Source: Exobasidium rhododendri (Eukaryota; Basidiomycota; Exobasidiomycetes; Exobasidiales; Exobasidiaceae). Taken from it: a stretch of 64,000 nt of DNA. Each line of letters begins with the position of its first letter. The first letter of the stretch is position 1. A model generated the notes under the pieces. That model had not been told where the DNA came from. It did not search any database and was given only the letters and a program-made list of their open reading frames with translations. Positions 19,101 to 28,747 of the stretch are shown here, one piece after another. The stretch covers positions 1,302,001 to 1,366,000 of the forward strand of contig CP110631.1 of NCBI GenBank assembly GCA_026210745.1. The letters are read 5' to 3'. A program made the translations under genes and the position numbers.

Positions 19101-21760
19101 AGGTCGAGCTCGGATGGAGGCAGCGTGCGGCACGGATGGCCCGTTGGAGTTCAGCTTCAGATGAGCTGGACTTGGATTCCACAGCGCCTTTTCTTCAGTC
19201 TTGTCAAGAAATGATGTTGGAGCTCCTCGTCTATGGGATGAACCGGACGATGCACAGCATGAAAGTGGCAGGTGTTTTTCGAGAAGATCAAGAAGTACCA
19301 TCACGCATGCAAGCTGGGGAGGAAGACTGGGAAGGGGAGGGGCTTGAAGATCAAAGTGCGCAACACTGGATAGGGCTCCTTCATCTCTTGAACCATGAAG
19401 CGAGTCGAGATCTATCCGGGAATATTGACACCTTTTGGTATGTCTTTCAGGGCGCAACGAAGCAGTATCAGGCTGCCCTTTCTCGTTCGAAAGAAGCGCT
19501 TCTAGTAGCCGAGAATGGGTGGTACTGTCTGATGGCTATCTGTTCGCTCGCCTACTTTTCCTCTTCCACGGGCCTCGCCACCTCTCGGAGCTGTTTGAAG
19601 GGCAATCATTGGCCCCTGGTCCTACAAGCGCTTTCTCAGCTACAATTACGAGTGGATGACCAGATAGAGTCTAGCATGTCGACAGCGGCTCTTCGTTTGC
19701 GAGACAAGTACGTCCGAATTATCCTTTTCCGTGTTCTGCAACTTCATACAAGGTGGAAGCTGAGCTATGTCGCAAGTGAGGCTACGTTGAGCAGATTGTT
19801 CGGACTCTTCGATAGTCACAAGCTCGAGGATTTACCTACAGAGGACTCACCCGACTTTCCTAGCTTCTTGCGATACTATGATGGTGCACGATTGACGGAA
19901 GAGGTTCAAAGCGACGACACTGCCTTTCACATCTTTCTCAAGATCCTGGCAAGAGCAGCGCTGGAGTTTAAAAGAGGTGAGCAAGGAGAGCGTGATGTGG
20001 CTCGACTATTCTCCCGCTTCAGCCCTCTTCGAACGATGCAATTCGGCAAGAATTCTCCACCCTCCACGCTGGAAAGAAGTGCTCTTTACAATCACTACAG
20101 TGTCGCTCTCTTGTATCTCTACTTTGTGCCTTCTTCTCAACAACAACGGCTTCTTCAAATTCAACAGTACCTCCCCTTCAGTAGCGCGGACGACAGGAGC
20201 CAGCTGGTGTGCATTCGAGCCGTGATGTATGCCATTACGATCTTACAACATCACCGGATGGATGTCAAGATGGCCGTGAACTGGTTCAAGGGTGCGTTTA
20301 AGATGCTTACTAGCCAAACAGAAGAATTATATCGGATCGGTCCAAGGCCGGGTGGAGTATTGCAATGGGAACGAGAGGTCAAGACTCAGACAACCCTATT
20401 GATTGCTGCGCTACGGTCTATGGAATACGTGATCCGTGCAAAGTGCTTTGACGTGGAAGGACAAAAAGGTCGTGATGAGTATCCCGATCTGATGTACCTG
20501 GATCCCGTCTGGACTAGTACCCTTCTCGAGTCACAGCTGATAGTGCAAAGTTCAGAATTAGCTTCTGAGGTCTGCCATCTTCTGCAAACCTTCCTAGCCC
20601 GACGAAATAAAGCGATGCCCGAGCGGGAGAAGAAGAGAAGGGAAGAGCAGCCTCCATCACATCACGAAGAAAGTCAAGATAGTTTCGCCGATCTCTTCGA
20701 CGACGTGGATTTCGAAGAAGCGTTCCTCTTTGCGGAAGGAGGTGCAGGTGTCGAGGCTGATGGTGGCCACTTGCGCCCTGACACCGACAGCAGAGCAGAG
20801 ACTTTCAGAAGTCACGACCGTGAATTCACACAGTACCTTCACAATTCTCTTTCACCGGCTCTGTTCCGATTACTGTCCAATCTATTTCACCCTTCCAGGA
20901 ATACTAGAATCTCACTAGTAGTCAAGCAGCCTTCCTTGGTCGGCCTTGACCGTCGCGGTGACGGATACGTCTCCTTGCTCAAGTCGATGATCGATCAGAC
21001 AACAAAGACGACGTTGATAGAGACAATCGTCGACACCTGGTCGATGTGTGCTTGGATCATGGTGGAAGAGAGCTCGATGAGAGAGTGGACCTGCTATTTC
21101 AACTATGGTGTAGAAGATCCAAAGCGACTTCAAGGAGAGTCGGCAAAGCGAGACGTCACACTGCGGTTCCTCGTCATGATTTCATCGCAATGCCTGCAGC
21201 AGTACGGAGAAGGCAGCAATTACGTACCGGATACTCTCTCACCGATGCGCTTGTATGAAGATCATCTGGCTGAATTCTGGACAACGTTCATGGCGTCTCT
21301 TGTTCAGACAGGCTTGAGCTGTCAAAATCTACTTTGCAACAATCTCCGTGAATTGGAGGCAAGAAGAGTCGTCAAGTCGACAGGCGAGAGGGAAGGAGGT
21401 CTGCTGCGGAACGTCGATTGGCAAGGAAAATCAACTTGGTCGTTGACGGATTTTGAGCAACACAGACTAAGACTGATCATCACTCTACTCGACAACATAT
21501 CCTCCTTCTCCGGCAGCAATGCATCGCCTCCTCTATCAAAGTCATTTCTGGTCTCTTCGCTCACTAGTCTGTTGGTCGCTCTGCGGACGTCTGTCGCCCA
21601 AATGAAGGTCACTACTGGCCATGCGGCGGAAGAGTACCTTCGATTTTGTCAAGCAGTCGTCGTTGCATGTAGAGAACACCTCGACGAGAGGCTGCTCCGA
21701 GGAATCGGTATGGAGCTCGCAAAGACTGCAAGCACCGTCCAGACAGTCTGCAAGCTGTAA
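16166..21760 (+). CDS. MMS22/MUS7-like DNA repair scaffold
   Basis: A single uninterrupted exon encodes 1864 aa, striking in a window where most genes have introns. Residues 1 to about 780 are disordered, rich in Ser, Arg and Glu, with an acidic/Ser tract (ISSSSSSSSSSSSSG, near 17,810-17,850). From about residue 810 the protein is alpha-helical and globular, opening with DLRIDFGLRPPRNGTCFKAS and TFIGRGRLFELLQLV, a pattern matching the start of the Mus7/MMS22 domain. This family acts with the Rtt101/Mms1 ubiquitin ligase in rescuing stalled replication forks. The identification rests on overall architecture and that motif; a different helical scaffold is possible. It is divergent from the peptidase gene, 222 bp apart, with ACGCGT at 16032-16037. 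Confidence 0.65.
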   Translation: MRAEEDKSLTPGQSGVDQSVPSSHSPTLSPVLVSTSRISLEVGDAPTGEVDIAPKQCVIDTHLGHRPDIMDSRQECHDPPSVLERDTLRQMRDVSSERKSPTIEVDCAKQVLSLPTRQSVMRRLPTRSKSLVPPQRSDVPPHLRKRQASEPMPLDASSLRTYRESHRALEMMPRSIQANQLAGGHTIASTSRLTLSPATGCATEKAIPEQRPALLHTPPRRQLRSRKPAQLAPYTTEMMQYKRELRLNDWQDAVVVDRELNKAPSEKVKERSDPDTGPDSLVERERENRRRQHDVVGMRRKKRSSSKGMEKGRGSYRERPDEGKKVAHRLEESTLSSGDDEGRRRTASATSETDDFEMLCSASPSRELLPSQTITRLARGKRKRNILLSDSESRSSSVEVFERSVTGEDTGDSNGATTVSEDDDIGKGQTRRGNIERHSTEEKRYYRQQLRLLKRTMPKGAAKRYIDDLIAMHREQEEEVGVVGGEGEENDAMPDESDDWQRSEDSLRPGESRKRILQHPERGDFRLLVDADEESDDSNLQTPIYISSSSSSSSSSSSGSDTDARDDRPLYNQRFMHTLKRPRRDGIDRLLTSARRSKTKRERKGKRNKPDGNRQETSFLPLRVDSKEVAGHSNRRKAKKRDKLTAARREPSAHAGKRLSLQNPSVVQRHTRPRYCLLYDEALFDSPSLPSAEEKEAGDAIFMSALTPIKNASPWQVTVRGKSNEEHRKGLVRVSPFQMAHSSYELLPHQKVADELRPGQGMIARPGERVSPAPKLTPRSPKIPVAQRRLDAPLKTAVGVSPTQLSRQKASMNVWQEVSDLRIDFGLRPPRNGTCFKASTFIGRGRLFELLQLVEEDVVVMLPRPVNVFGVALCSDTFHLEELQQCLDSAKEQLQASLQSVSPFEEEQEAKIKRSLSDLFRFVALRVTAAKHDGLAWVKRVVGCCEKYLDEFVAALKEGREKRKDTSTSLFILSLRWYKVELGWRQRAARMARWSSASDELDLDSTAPFLQSCQEMMLELLVYGMNRTMHSMKVAGVFREDQEVPSRMQAGEEDWEGEGLEDQSAQHWIGLLHLLNHEASRDLSGNIDTFWYVFQGATKQYQAALSRSKEALLVAENGWYCLMAICSLAYFSSSTGLATSRSCLKGNHWPLVLQALSQLQLRVDDQIESSMSTAALRLRDKYVRIILFRVLQLHTRWKLSYVASEATLSRLFGLFDSHKLEDLPTEDSPDFPSFLRYYDGARLTEEVQSDDTAFHIFLKILARAALEFKRGEQGERDVARLFSRFSPLRTMQFGKNSPPSTLERSALYNHYSVALLYLYFVPSSQQQRLLQIQQYLPFSSADDRSQLVCIRAVMYAITILQHHRMDVKMAVNWFKGAFKMLTSQTEELYRIGPRPGGVLQWEREVKTQTTLLIAALRSMEYVIRAKCFDVEGQKGRDEYPDLMYLDPVWTSTLLESQLIVQSSELASEVCHLLQTFLARRNKAMPEREKKRREEQPPSHHEESQDSFADLFDDVDFEEAFLFAEGGAGVEADGGHLRPDTDSRAETFRSHDREFTQYLHNSLSPALFRLLSNLFHPSRNTRISLVVKQPSLVGLDRRGDGYVSLLKSMIDQTTKTTLIETIVDTWSMCAWIMVEESSMREWTCYFNYGVEDPKRLQGESAKRDVTLRFLVMISSQCLQQYGEGSNYVPDTLSPMRLYEDHLAEFWTTFMASLVQTGLSCQNLLCNNLRELEARRVVKSTGEREGGLLRNVDWQGKSTWSLTDFEQHRLRLIITLLDNISSFSGSNASPPLSKSFLVSSLTSLLVALRTSVAQMKVTTGHAAEEYLRFCQAVVVACREHLDERLLRGIGMELAKTASTVQTVCKL

Positions 21761-21860
21761 ATCGCCACACTTTGCAGCCTCTTGGCATAGTTCAGCATTT
21801 ATTCGCACGAATGTAAACTACTTGACCTGATCATATTGATGCTTCTGAAGGAAAGTTTCA

Positions 21861-23651
21861 CTAATCAAAGATGAGATACTTTCTTCGCTCGCTGTTGATG
21901 TACGCGTACACCTCCCTGTCACTGGGAATGTTCTCTTGCCCGATCCACTCCACGAGAGAGAGGTGAAGGGATTTGGAAGCAGACGTAGATCGGAAGACTT
22001 CATCACTTGGCGTAGCAAGGCTTTCCGCGGCCCAAATCACCTTATACAGAGTGTAAGAGTTTGGCTTCACATCCAGTGCCTTCATCCAAGCCAAGACTAG
22101 CAGGTAATGATCCCGTGTAAGCTTCTCGTAATCGTGGACAAAGGGGAGGACTTGAAGGTATGCATCGAATGCTTCAGCGTCGATCACACTCTCATCCGGC
22201 GTCATCGTCGTCGTCTTCCTTTCCTCCTCGAATCTCCCTCTCCGCTCCTCTTCGGCCGTCGCTTGGTCCAACGTCGGGCTTCCTTTTTGGAGGTCAATGT
22301 GATTCAGTGTTCGAGCTGAAGCGGCATCATCGGCACCGTCCTTGTCGACACCGTCGTGTACCTTCTGATTGTAGAGTGGGCTTGTTATCTTGGCCAATGC
22401 AGGGAACTTGTCAAAAAGGTACGACCTAAAAATCCTTGCGGCTTGTAGTGCGGCTGGAACTCGGTCCCACGTCATTTGCTTTTCCAGATGCTGTAGATCC
22501 GTCTTGTCGTATCCCAGCTCCTTACTACTTCCTGCAAGATCGCACAGGAGATACCTATGATGGGCACATTTTGCGTTCTTTAGTAAGGAAGTGAGAATGG
22601 TGCTGTCGACTAGAACCTGGTACAGGCTTCCGGTGCAGATTGTATACACTCCATATGCACTCAAGGGCAGTTCCTTTAATAGGTAGGCGTGCATCAGCTC
22701 GCCGGGAGTATATTGATTCATTCGAACAGCGTTGACCCTTGCAGCAGTTTTTCTTCTACTATCCTGCGGCTGAAACCATTTGACCAGTTCTTCTATCGCT
22801 TCCTTGTTACGATCCAAGTGAATTAAAGCGACACACACTCTGTTCACAAGTCGAGACGTTGGGACGGAGTGGTCGTGCATGAAAGTGTCCCAGACGGTCA
22901 AGATTCCTTTGCAGGCTTTCTCCTTTTCGTCTTCCATTGTTTCGTCTTCCACAACGACATCCACGTCTACAGAGCTCATTCGCAGATGGAAGCCGTACAT
23001 CAGAGCAAAAGCAATCACCTGCTGTTGACCAACGATTCCCCCAATCTCTCCTTTGTCGCTCAAGGACTGGTAGATCAGCGACGATTCGTAGTCCGAACCC
23101 CAGCAAGCAAACTTGAAGACTTCGTATGTTGCCAGTGCAGGGTCTCTACTGACTGCGACGATCATGACGTACCAGTCCCAAATGCTTGCTCTTGCATCTT
23201 CCTCTTCTGAACAATTCAGAATCCTATTGAAGTGCGTCCAAGCTTCGATTTCGTTGCCGTCCAGGATGCACGATTGCAAGAACCTAGCACTGCGACGCCA
23301 ATTGATTATAAGACGTCCCCCATACATTTTCAAGTATGGTAGTAAAGCTTTTCTATCATAGCCGCTCACTATATTGACTTCATCCCATGGCAGCCTTTCA
23401 TTGTCTTCACCCCAATGCAGGCTTCCTCCTTCTCCCTCCGAGAAGCGATTGTCAGCCTTTGACGCTGACCTGAAGTCATGTCTCTGGAGATGACCTTCAC
23501 CAACGCGAGCTGTACTCTGCTCGTTCTCCACTGACGCCTTTTGTAATGGTGGCTTAGAAGTTGCTCGCCAGGTCGAGATCAGCTTGCGATTCGGTAAAAC
23601 AAAGGTAGATGATGCCCGGACCAGCGATATCTGACGTCGCAGTGCGTGCAT
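21861..23651 (-). CDS. Predicted mitochondrial helical-repeat protein, function unknown
   Basis: A 596-aa intronless frame begins MHALRRQISLVRASSTFVLP, rich in Arg and Ser and free of acids for about 35 residues, typical of a mitochondrial presequence. The rest is helical with repeated patterns such as RFLQSCILDGNEIEAWTHFN and SRLVNRVCVALIHLDRNKEA that suggest pentatricopeptide or TPR-like repeats. The C-terminal part (YEKLTRDHYLLVLAWMKAL and NSYTLYKVIWAAE) has clear PPR-like spacing. I do not recognise a named family. Fungal PPR proteins of this type bind organellar transcripts, which would be my inference. It shares a 325-bp divergent region with the METTL16 gene. Confidence 0.7.
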   Translation of the reverse strand: MHALRRQISLVRASSTFVLPNRKLISTWRATSKPPLQKASVENEQSTARVGEGHLQRHDFRSASKADNRFSEGEGGSLHWGEDNERLPWDEVNIVSGYDRKALLPYLKMYGGRLIINWRRSARFLQSCILDGNEIEAWTHFNRILNCSEEEDARASIWDWYVMIVAVSRDPALATYEVFKFACWGSDYESSLIYQSLSDKGEIGGIVGQQQVIAFALMYGFHLRMSSVDVDVVVEDETMEDEKEKACKGILTVWDTFMHDHSVPTSRLVNRVCVALIHLDRNKEAIEELVKWFQPQDSRRKTAARVNAVRMNQYTPGELMHAYLLKELPLSAYGVYTICTGSLYQVLVDSTILTSLLKNAKCAHHRYLLCDLAGSSKELGYDKTDLQHLEKQMTWDRVPAALQAARIFRSYLFDKFPALAKITSPLYNQKVHDGVDKDGADDAASARTLNHIDLQKGSPTLDQATAEEERRGRFEEERKTTTMTPDESVIDAEAFDAYLQVLPFVHDYEKLTRDHYLLVLAWMKALDVKPNSYTLYKVIWAAESLATPSDEVFRSTSASKSLHLSLVEWIGQENIPSDREVYAYINSERRKYLIFD

Positions 23652-23976
23652 CTATCAATGCTCGCCATGAGAGTCTTTTAGTGCTGCATTGTGTCGACGA
23701 GGGACGTGAATGAGATGCAGAGAGGACGAGCAGAGATACAAGCAGTGGAGCAATGGGATCGACCTTGAGAAAGAAGACGGCAGGCAGACTAATTTAGAGG
23801 GGAGGGGAAGCGGACAGGAAGACGCGCGCTTGTGATGCGAGAAGCTTTTTCCAATCCGTGCGCCTTATTCTCGAGCTTTTTACATCCAGCAATTACTGAT
23901 GGGGGAAATCCAGCCACCCTTTGCACCTCTCTATCGCACGATGGAGGAATCATGCGACAAGCTGTAGGTCGGGAAG
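23652..23976. promoter_or_regulatory. Divergent intergenic region
   Basis: The 325-bp region between two outward-facing starts should hold both promoters. I see no TATA box or recognisable site. Confidence 0.35.
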
Positions 23977-25663
23977 ATGCATCCATTGAATCCATACCAT
24001 GGAGCTCCTCCTGACTTCCAGGCTTTGGCCAAGATGAGTGACAAGCTGAGTAGGGCGATCAAAGGGGCCAGACTGGAGGAAGGTGATTACCAGTCTACCA
24101 ATTCATCACTCGCAACGACCTTGATCGACTTCCAGGATGCAGATTCCCTAAGAAGTCTTAGTGAAGCCATTCTCGAATTCGACTTTGGTCTGCATGTCAG
24201 GTTGCGAGATGACCGTCTTTGCCCACCTATCCCTAATCGTCTCAATTACGTTGCCTGGATTCAAGAACTAATGGACTCGTCTCAGCAAACAATCAATAGC
24301 ATCTACATCGAAGCTGACAGGTCCGATCATCATCATGATCGCTCCCGAGAAGGGAAAGAAGCACAAGAAGAAGGCCGCTCTTTCAAGCACAGGCGGATGG
24401 AAGTTAGTCGTATGCGCATCTTAGACATCGGAACAGGAGCATCATGCATTTATCCTATCCTTGGGTGCGCTTTGCATGGTTGGGAGTTTGTTGCATCAGA
24501 CATAGACGCTTCATCTCTCGAATGGGCAAGAGATGTCATTGAGAAGCCAGAGAACAATGGAACACTACAGGCAAATTCGAGGTTCATTCCCAAAGGGACG
24601 TCAATTCAGCTTAGTGGCCGTATCCATCTCGTCCGTCGAGACTCTAAAGACAATCTCCTGCTTTCCGAAGACGACCTCCTCCTGCTCAAATTGAGGACGT
24701 TGACGTGGTCGCGAAGTGGAGTGAATCTTTTGTATCATGCTGTCATGTGTAACCCTCCATTCTATACCAGCGAGCAAGAGATGAAAGAGAGCCTACACTT
24801 GAAGAGTCGCCGTCCCAATGCTGTTTGTCAGGGTAGCAGAGAGGAAATGATCTGCGAGGGAGGAGAAGTTGCCTTTATAGCAAGAATGATCAAAGAAAGT
24901 GTCCAGATTGGGAGCAGGGTCATGTACGTACCAGAATCACTCTTGATGGAGCTGCAGACGATTGCTAATCTCTACCTCCTCGTCTGTGGCTCTACCACTC
25001 CTGCCCTTTTTCAGATGGTTCACAAGCATGATCGGGAAGATGTCAAGTATCAATCCTCTTATACATCGACTGCAAGAAGAACAGATCGACAACTACCTCT
25101 TGACTGAATTTGTGCAAGGTAAAACAAAGCGATGGGGCATTGCTTGGAGTCTTACACACTTTCGAATAGCCACTCCGCCTCTGGTAGTCCTCTCTGCGTC
25201 ACTTCAACAGTACAAGACAAAGTCGTCGACAATTCGTATCATCAATTTCACTCTTCCACTACATACTACCACAGGAGCATCGCTTGCTGACCTGCAAAGT
25301 AGACTGGATCAGCTGTCCATCCCGCATGTACGTCAGAGTGATGACACAATCACTGTGCGAGCTGGAAAGGACACTTGGAGCAGGAAAGCTAGGCGAGCTA
25401 GAGATGAGGCACCAAGGCAAGATAGCCAAAAGAGAGATTACGCCCTTTGCCTCTCTGTCAGCGTAAAGGAGAAGATGGAGAAGAATGATCCGCAGGAGGT
25501 TGTCTTAGAAGCAAGATGGCTGTACGGCCGTGATGTTCAGCTATTTGACGGCTTTGTCATGTCAGTCCTTCGTAGGTGGGTAGAGCAAAATAGTAGGCCA
25601 TCACCTCTGGGTCGCTTCCATCAACCGTCATCGTCCTCTAAATACCCCTCTGTCACGCCCTGA
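23977..25663 (+). CDS. U6 snRNA m6A methyltransferase METTL16 homologue
   Basis: Two exons (23977-24923 and 25015-25663) give 531 aa. The start MHPLNPYHGAPPDFQALA matches the family N terminus (PPDF..L). Next come DFGLHVRLRDDRLCPPIPNR, the Rossmann SAM-binding motif ILDIGTGASCIYPILGC, the adenine N6-methyltransferase signature NPPFYTSEQE, and after the intron WFTSMIGKMSSINPLI and LLTEFVQGKTKRWGIAWS. The enzyme methylates U6 snRNA in its ACAGA box and, in some species, other structured RNAs. The intron uses donor GTACGT at 24924; an alternative donor (GTCATG, 24918) would also keep frame and changes only two residues. The C-terminal region after about residue 390 is variable, as in other fungi. 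Confidence 0.92.
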
Positions 25664-25773
25664 CCCTAATCGATAGCACTTCTTTGTATCTCATTGTATT
25701 ACTATCCATCCTTCGTGCGAGGTAGCAGTCAAAGGTCTTTTCCTTCTCTTCTACACATCACCGTATAAAGCCG

Positions 25774-27087
25774 CTAGAGCTTGGAAGTTTCAACGAAAGA
25801 AACACCCTTGGAAACATTTCCGCTCAATTGCTCGACGGCTGTCTCGAGTAGTTTCTTCTCGTAGTCGGAGATCTCTCCAATCTTGAGAATCTTTTCCACT
25901 CCGTTCTTGCCTAGTAGGACGGGCACGCTAAAGTACTCTGCCTTTCCTGGGAGAGAAGCTTCGACTTCTTTTCCACCGGCATCTGCGCTCAAGTGCACGT
26001 ACGTGTACTCTGGTTGCTGAGAAGTCTTTCCACTAGCAGCCTCGAGAACAGCAGTAGCAAAGCGAGCACCAGCGAAAGCCATAGACAGGGTCGCAGAACC
26101 GGCACCATCCTTTGCTTTGACGACTTCGTCACCACCAAATTGAATTCGCTTGACCAATGCTTCTTGAGTCGCTTGATCAAATGAGCTCTTGGGGCTTGTT
26201 TGACTGAGCAGGGGCACAATCGTTTCTCCAGAGTGGCCTCCAATGACGGGAATGCGGAATTCCAGAGACTGAAAGATGGAGGAGCAAAAAACGGAAGGGG
26301 GGGAGGAAGGTCAGCACTCCTTGAGAGTCTATCTACTAAGCCCCTTCTTTTTCATGACCCACCTCGGTAGGCTTGCCTGCAGCTTCCGAAACGAAGGTGG
26401 AAGATCGAACAACATCGAGAGTCGTCACACCGAATAGACTGGAAAGGCAACACGATCCGAAGAAGTGAGTGGATCGCACTACATCAGTGGAGGGAGGTGA
26501 AGGTCACAGACTCACCGTTTGGGGTCGAATACACCCTTCTTCTTGAGGACTTCGGCAACAATAGGAACAGTGGAGTTGACAGGGTTACTAATGACAAGAA
26601 CAAACGCCTTGGGCGCATGAGCTGCGATCCCTACAGCAATATCTCGAACAATAGAAGCATTGATGTTGAACAAGTCATCGCGAGTCATGCCTGGCTTTCT
26701 TGGAACACCGGCGGGAATGACCACAATGTCGGCGTTCTTCAATGCCTTTTCCAGACCACCATCGGCGGGCAAGTACCCAGTCACAACCGAGGGGGTGTTG
26801 ATGTGAGAAATGTCGGCAGCAACACCAGGAGCATTGACGACATCGTACAGAGCAAGCTCTTTGATAAGTGTGGATTGCTTGAGTAGCAACGATAGAGGTT
26901 GTCCTAGTGTGCGCAAATTCAACGTCAGAGTCATTATCCCCAGCATTACGTGAATGCGTCGCTCCGTTTCTTCCTACTCACCAATACCACCAGCGGCTCC
27001 GCTACGAGTGTCAAGAGGAGAGAAGTGTCAGTGCGTGATTGAGTGTACACCATCGCACAGCACTCACATAACTGTAGCTTTAGTCAT
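25774..27087 (-). CDS. Malate dehydrogenase with C-terminal SKL (peroxisomal type)
   Basis: Five exons (27068-27087, 26982-27001, 26516-26903, 26363-26438, 25774-26268) give 332 aa. The NAD-binding loop [15 protein letters not shown] is split by two tiny 20-nt exons. Substrate and catalytic motifs follow: [25 protein letters not shown] and the active-site histidine in [14 protein letters not shown]. The enzyme interconverts malate and oxaloacetate with NAD. The protein begins MTKATVIGAAGG with no presequence and ends FVETSKL, a canonical type 1 peroxisomal targeting signal. It should therefore serve the glyoxylate cycle or NADH shuttling for beta-oxidation in peroxisomes, rather than the mitochondrial TCA cycle. 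Confidence 0.96.
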
Positions 27088-27627
27088 TGTTGATGTGAAT
27101 GATATGATAGTTGAAGGGGGGGTAAATGAGAATATGGGGAACGGAGGTGGAGAAATGTCGACTGGCCCGGGGTGGGTCTGCTGAAGGCTTTCTTGAAAGC
27201 AGGTGGTTCTATAGTCGCGTGGTGCATTTAATTCCGCCCTCGTCCGTGAGATGCAGCAGACGCACTCCGATCCGTCCGTCGCTTCGGAGAGGAGGTCGGG
27301 TCGCTCTGTCAGCATGCTCAGATTGTGCTCGAGTAAATTCACGGTGCTCGCAGGAAGAGTGGGGACTTGATTGGTCTTGAGAGTAGGCACGATGATTTCG
27401 AACGGCGCGATACGAGAGGACACGATCGCGTTGCTCGAGTGAGTCCTCCTTGTGAAAAATTAGTGTGCGCTTTATTGTCGTTCACGGACGAGTAGTTGGG
27501 CTGGTGAGCGCTGAGCAAATATGGGGTCGGCCTGACTGTGGCTCGCTGGGAAGTGCACTCCGCCCGCTTGTCGTTTATCGCATCGATAATACTGCCCTTC
27601 TCCCCTTTGTCCCTCTGCCCAACGAAG
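27088..27627. other. Divergent intergenic region, unassigned
   Basis: This 540-bp region separates the malate dehydrogenase and the gene at 27628. Both strands show modest open frames (for example 27391 plus strand, starting MISNGAIREDTIALLE before a GTGAGT), which might be an unrecognised upstream exon, but nothing is conserved enough to call. Confidence 0.3.
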
Positions 27628-28571
27628 ATGAGCGCTGTCAAAAGGTCGACACGACCAAGTCGAAAGTCAGTCTTCAAGAGAAGCAAAGGAGAGAAAAGAG
27701 AGAGCTCAGGTGAGGAAGCTTGGAGGCTTTAGAATATCTTTTTGACTGGATTGAGAATCTTAGTCTGCGTTTGTCGCCCTTTTCCCATTCATTGCCGACG
27801 AGCGCAGAGAGCGTTCATTTGTGTACGAAAGAGACCACGGCTGTTCCTACACCAACAGGCAAAGACGCTCCTCGATCGCGTAAGAATCTTGAAAGTGAAG
27901 ACGGAGAAGCACCTGCTGAGAAAGGAAGGCACAGGACGTCGAGAGCAAGACTTCAGAGGGGAGAGTCTCCTCAACTCGAGCTAGAAAAGACTATGGCGAA
28001 AGAGAGCATTTCTACACGGCCACAAGCACGATGCGAAGCGGTCCTCGAGGTGATCATTGACGTGAAGAAGCCAAGATCAAAAGCGGAATCTCACAGTGCC
28101 ACTGGTCGACTGTCTCGTTCTGTTCTAGAAGGGGATGGAGGAAAGGCCACAAAAAAGCGCAAAAAGAGCACGTCGCAGGTGCTATCGGCACCAGTACCGA
28201 CTGTAGAAGAGTTCTACCAAGGTGACAAGGACGTGCCTGCTCCGTCTGCTCACAAGTCCCCACGCAAAGAGAGCAGAGTAAGCGTGCAGAAAGGGGAAGA
28301 TGAGGAGGCGGAGCGGGACGAGAAGAAAGCGAAAGGTACACCTACTCGCAGGACAGTAGTGGTGTGGTCTCAAGAAGAAGTAGATACCATTGGCCGAGTC
28401 TACCTCGAATCGATGAGCACGCTGCAGCCTCTGTCTTTCAGGCAGAGGTTGGAGGAGGTTTGGCAAAAGGACGAAGGCGGAACGAGCAAGACAAACCTCG
28501 ACATTTCCAATCACTTGAGAAAGTGGAAGAAAGCGTTCAGCTCTGTATCATCCTCGATGGCTTCTGGCTGA
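27628..28571 (+). CDS. Basic/acidic disordered protein with C-terminal helical domain, function unknown
   Basis: Two exons (27628-27709 and 27808-28571) joined by a GTGAGG...GCGCAG intron give 281 aa. The N terminus MSAVKRSTRPSRKSVFKRSK is strongly basic, as in chromatin or nucleolar proteins. Residues 30-200 are low-complexity and charged, with a likely nuclear signal KATKKRKKST. The last 70 residues, from VVVWSQEEVDTIGRVYLESM to NHLRKWKKAF, look like a compact helical domain of Myb/SANT-like size with a W near its start. I do not recognise the family. The start and first exon are inferred only from frame and splice consensus. Confidence 0.55.
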
Positions 28572-28747
28572 AGATAGAACTGCCAAGAGACAGCGTCTGC
28601 TTTCACAATGCTTTCTCTGTTGTTGGAATAAGTGTGTGGTCCCCTCCCTTTTATCTATTTATGTGAGGAGTGACTGGGAGTGACAACACTGCGCTTGTTT
28701 TTGGAAAATACATAATTTTGAAAAAGGAGAAAGAATGAAGAGAAGTA

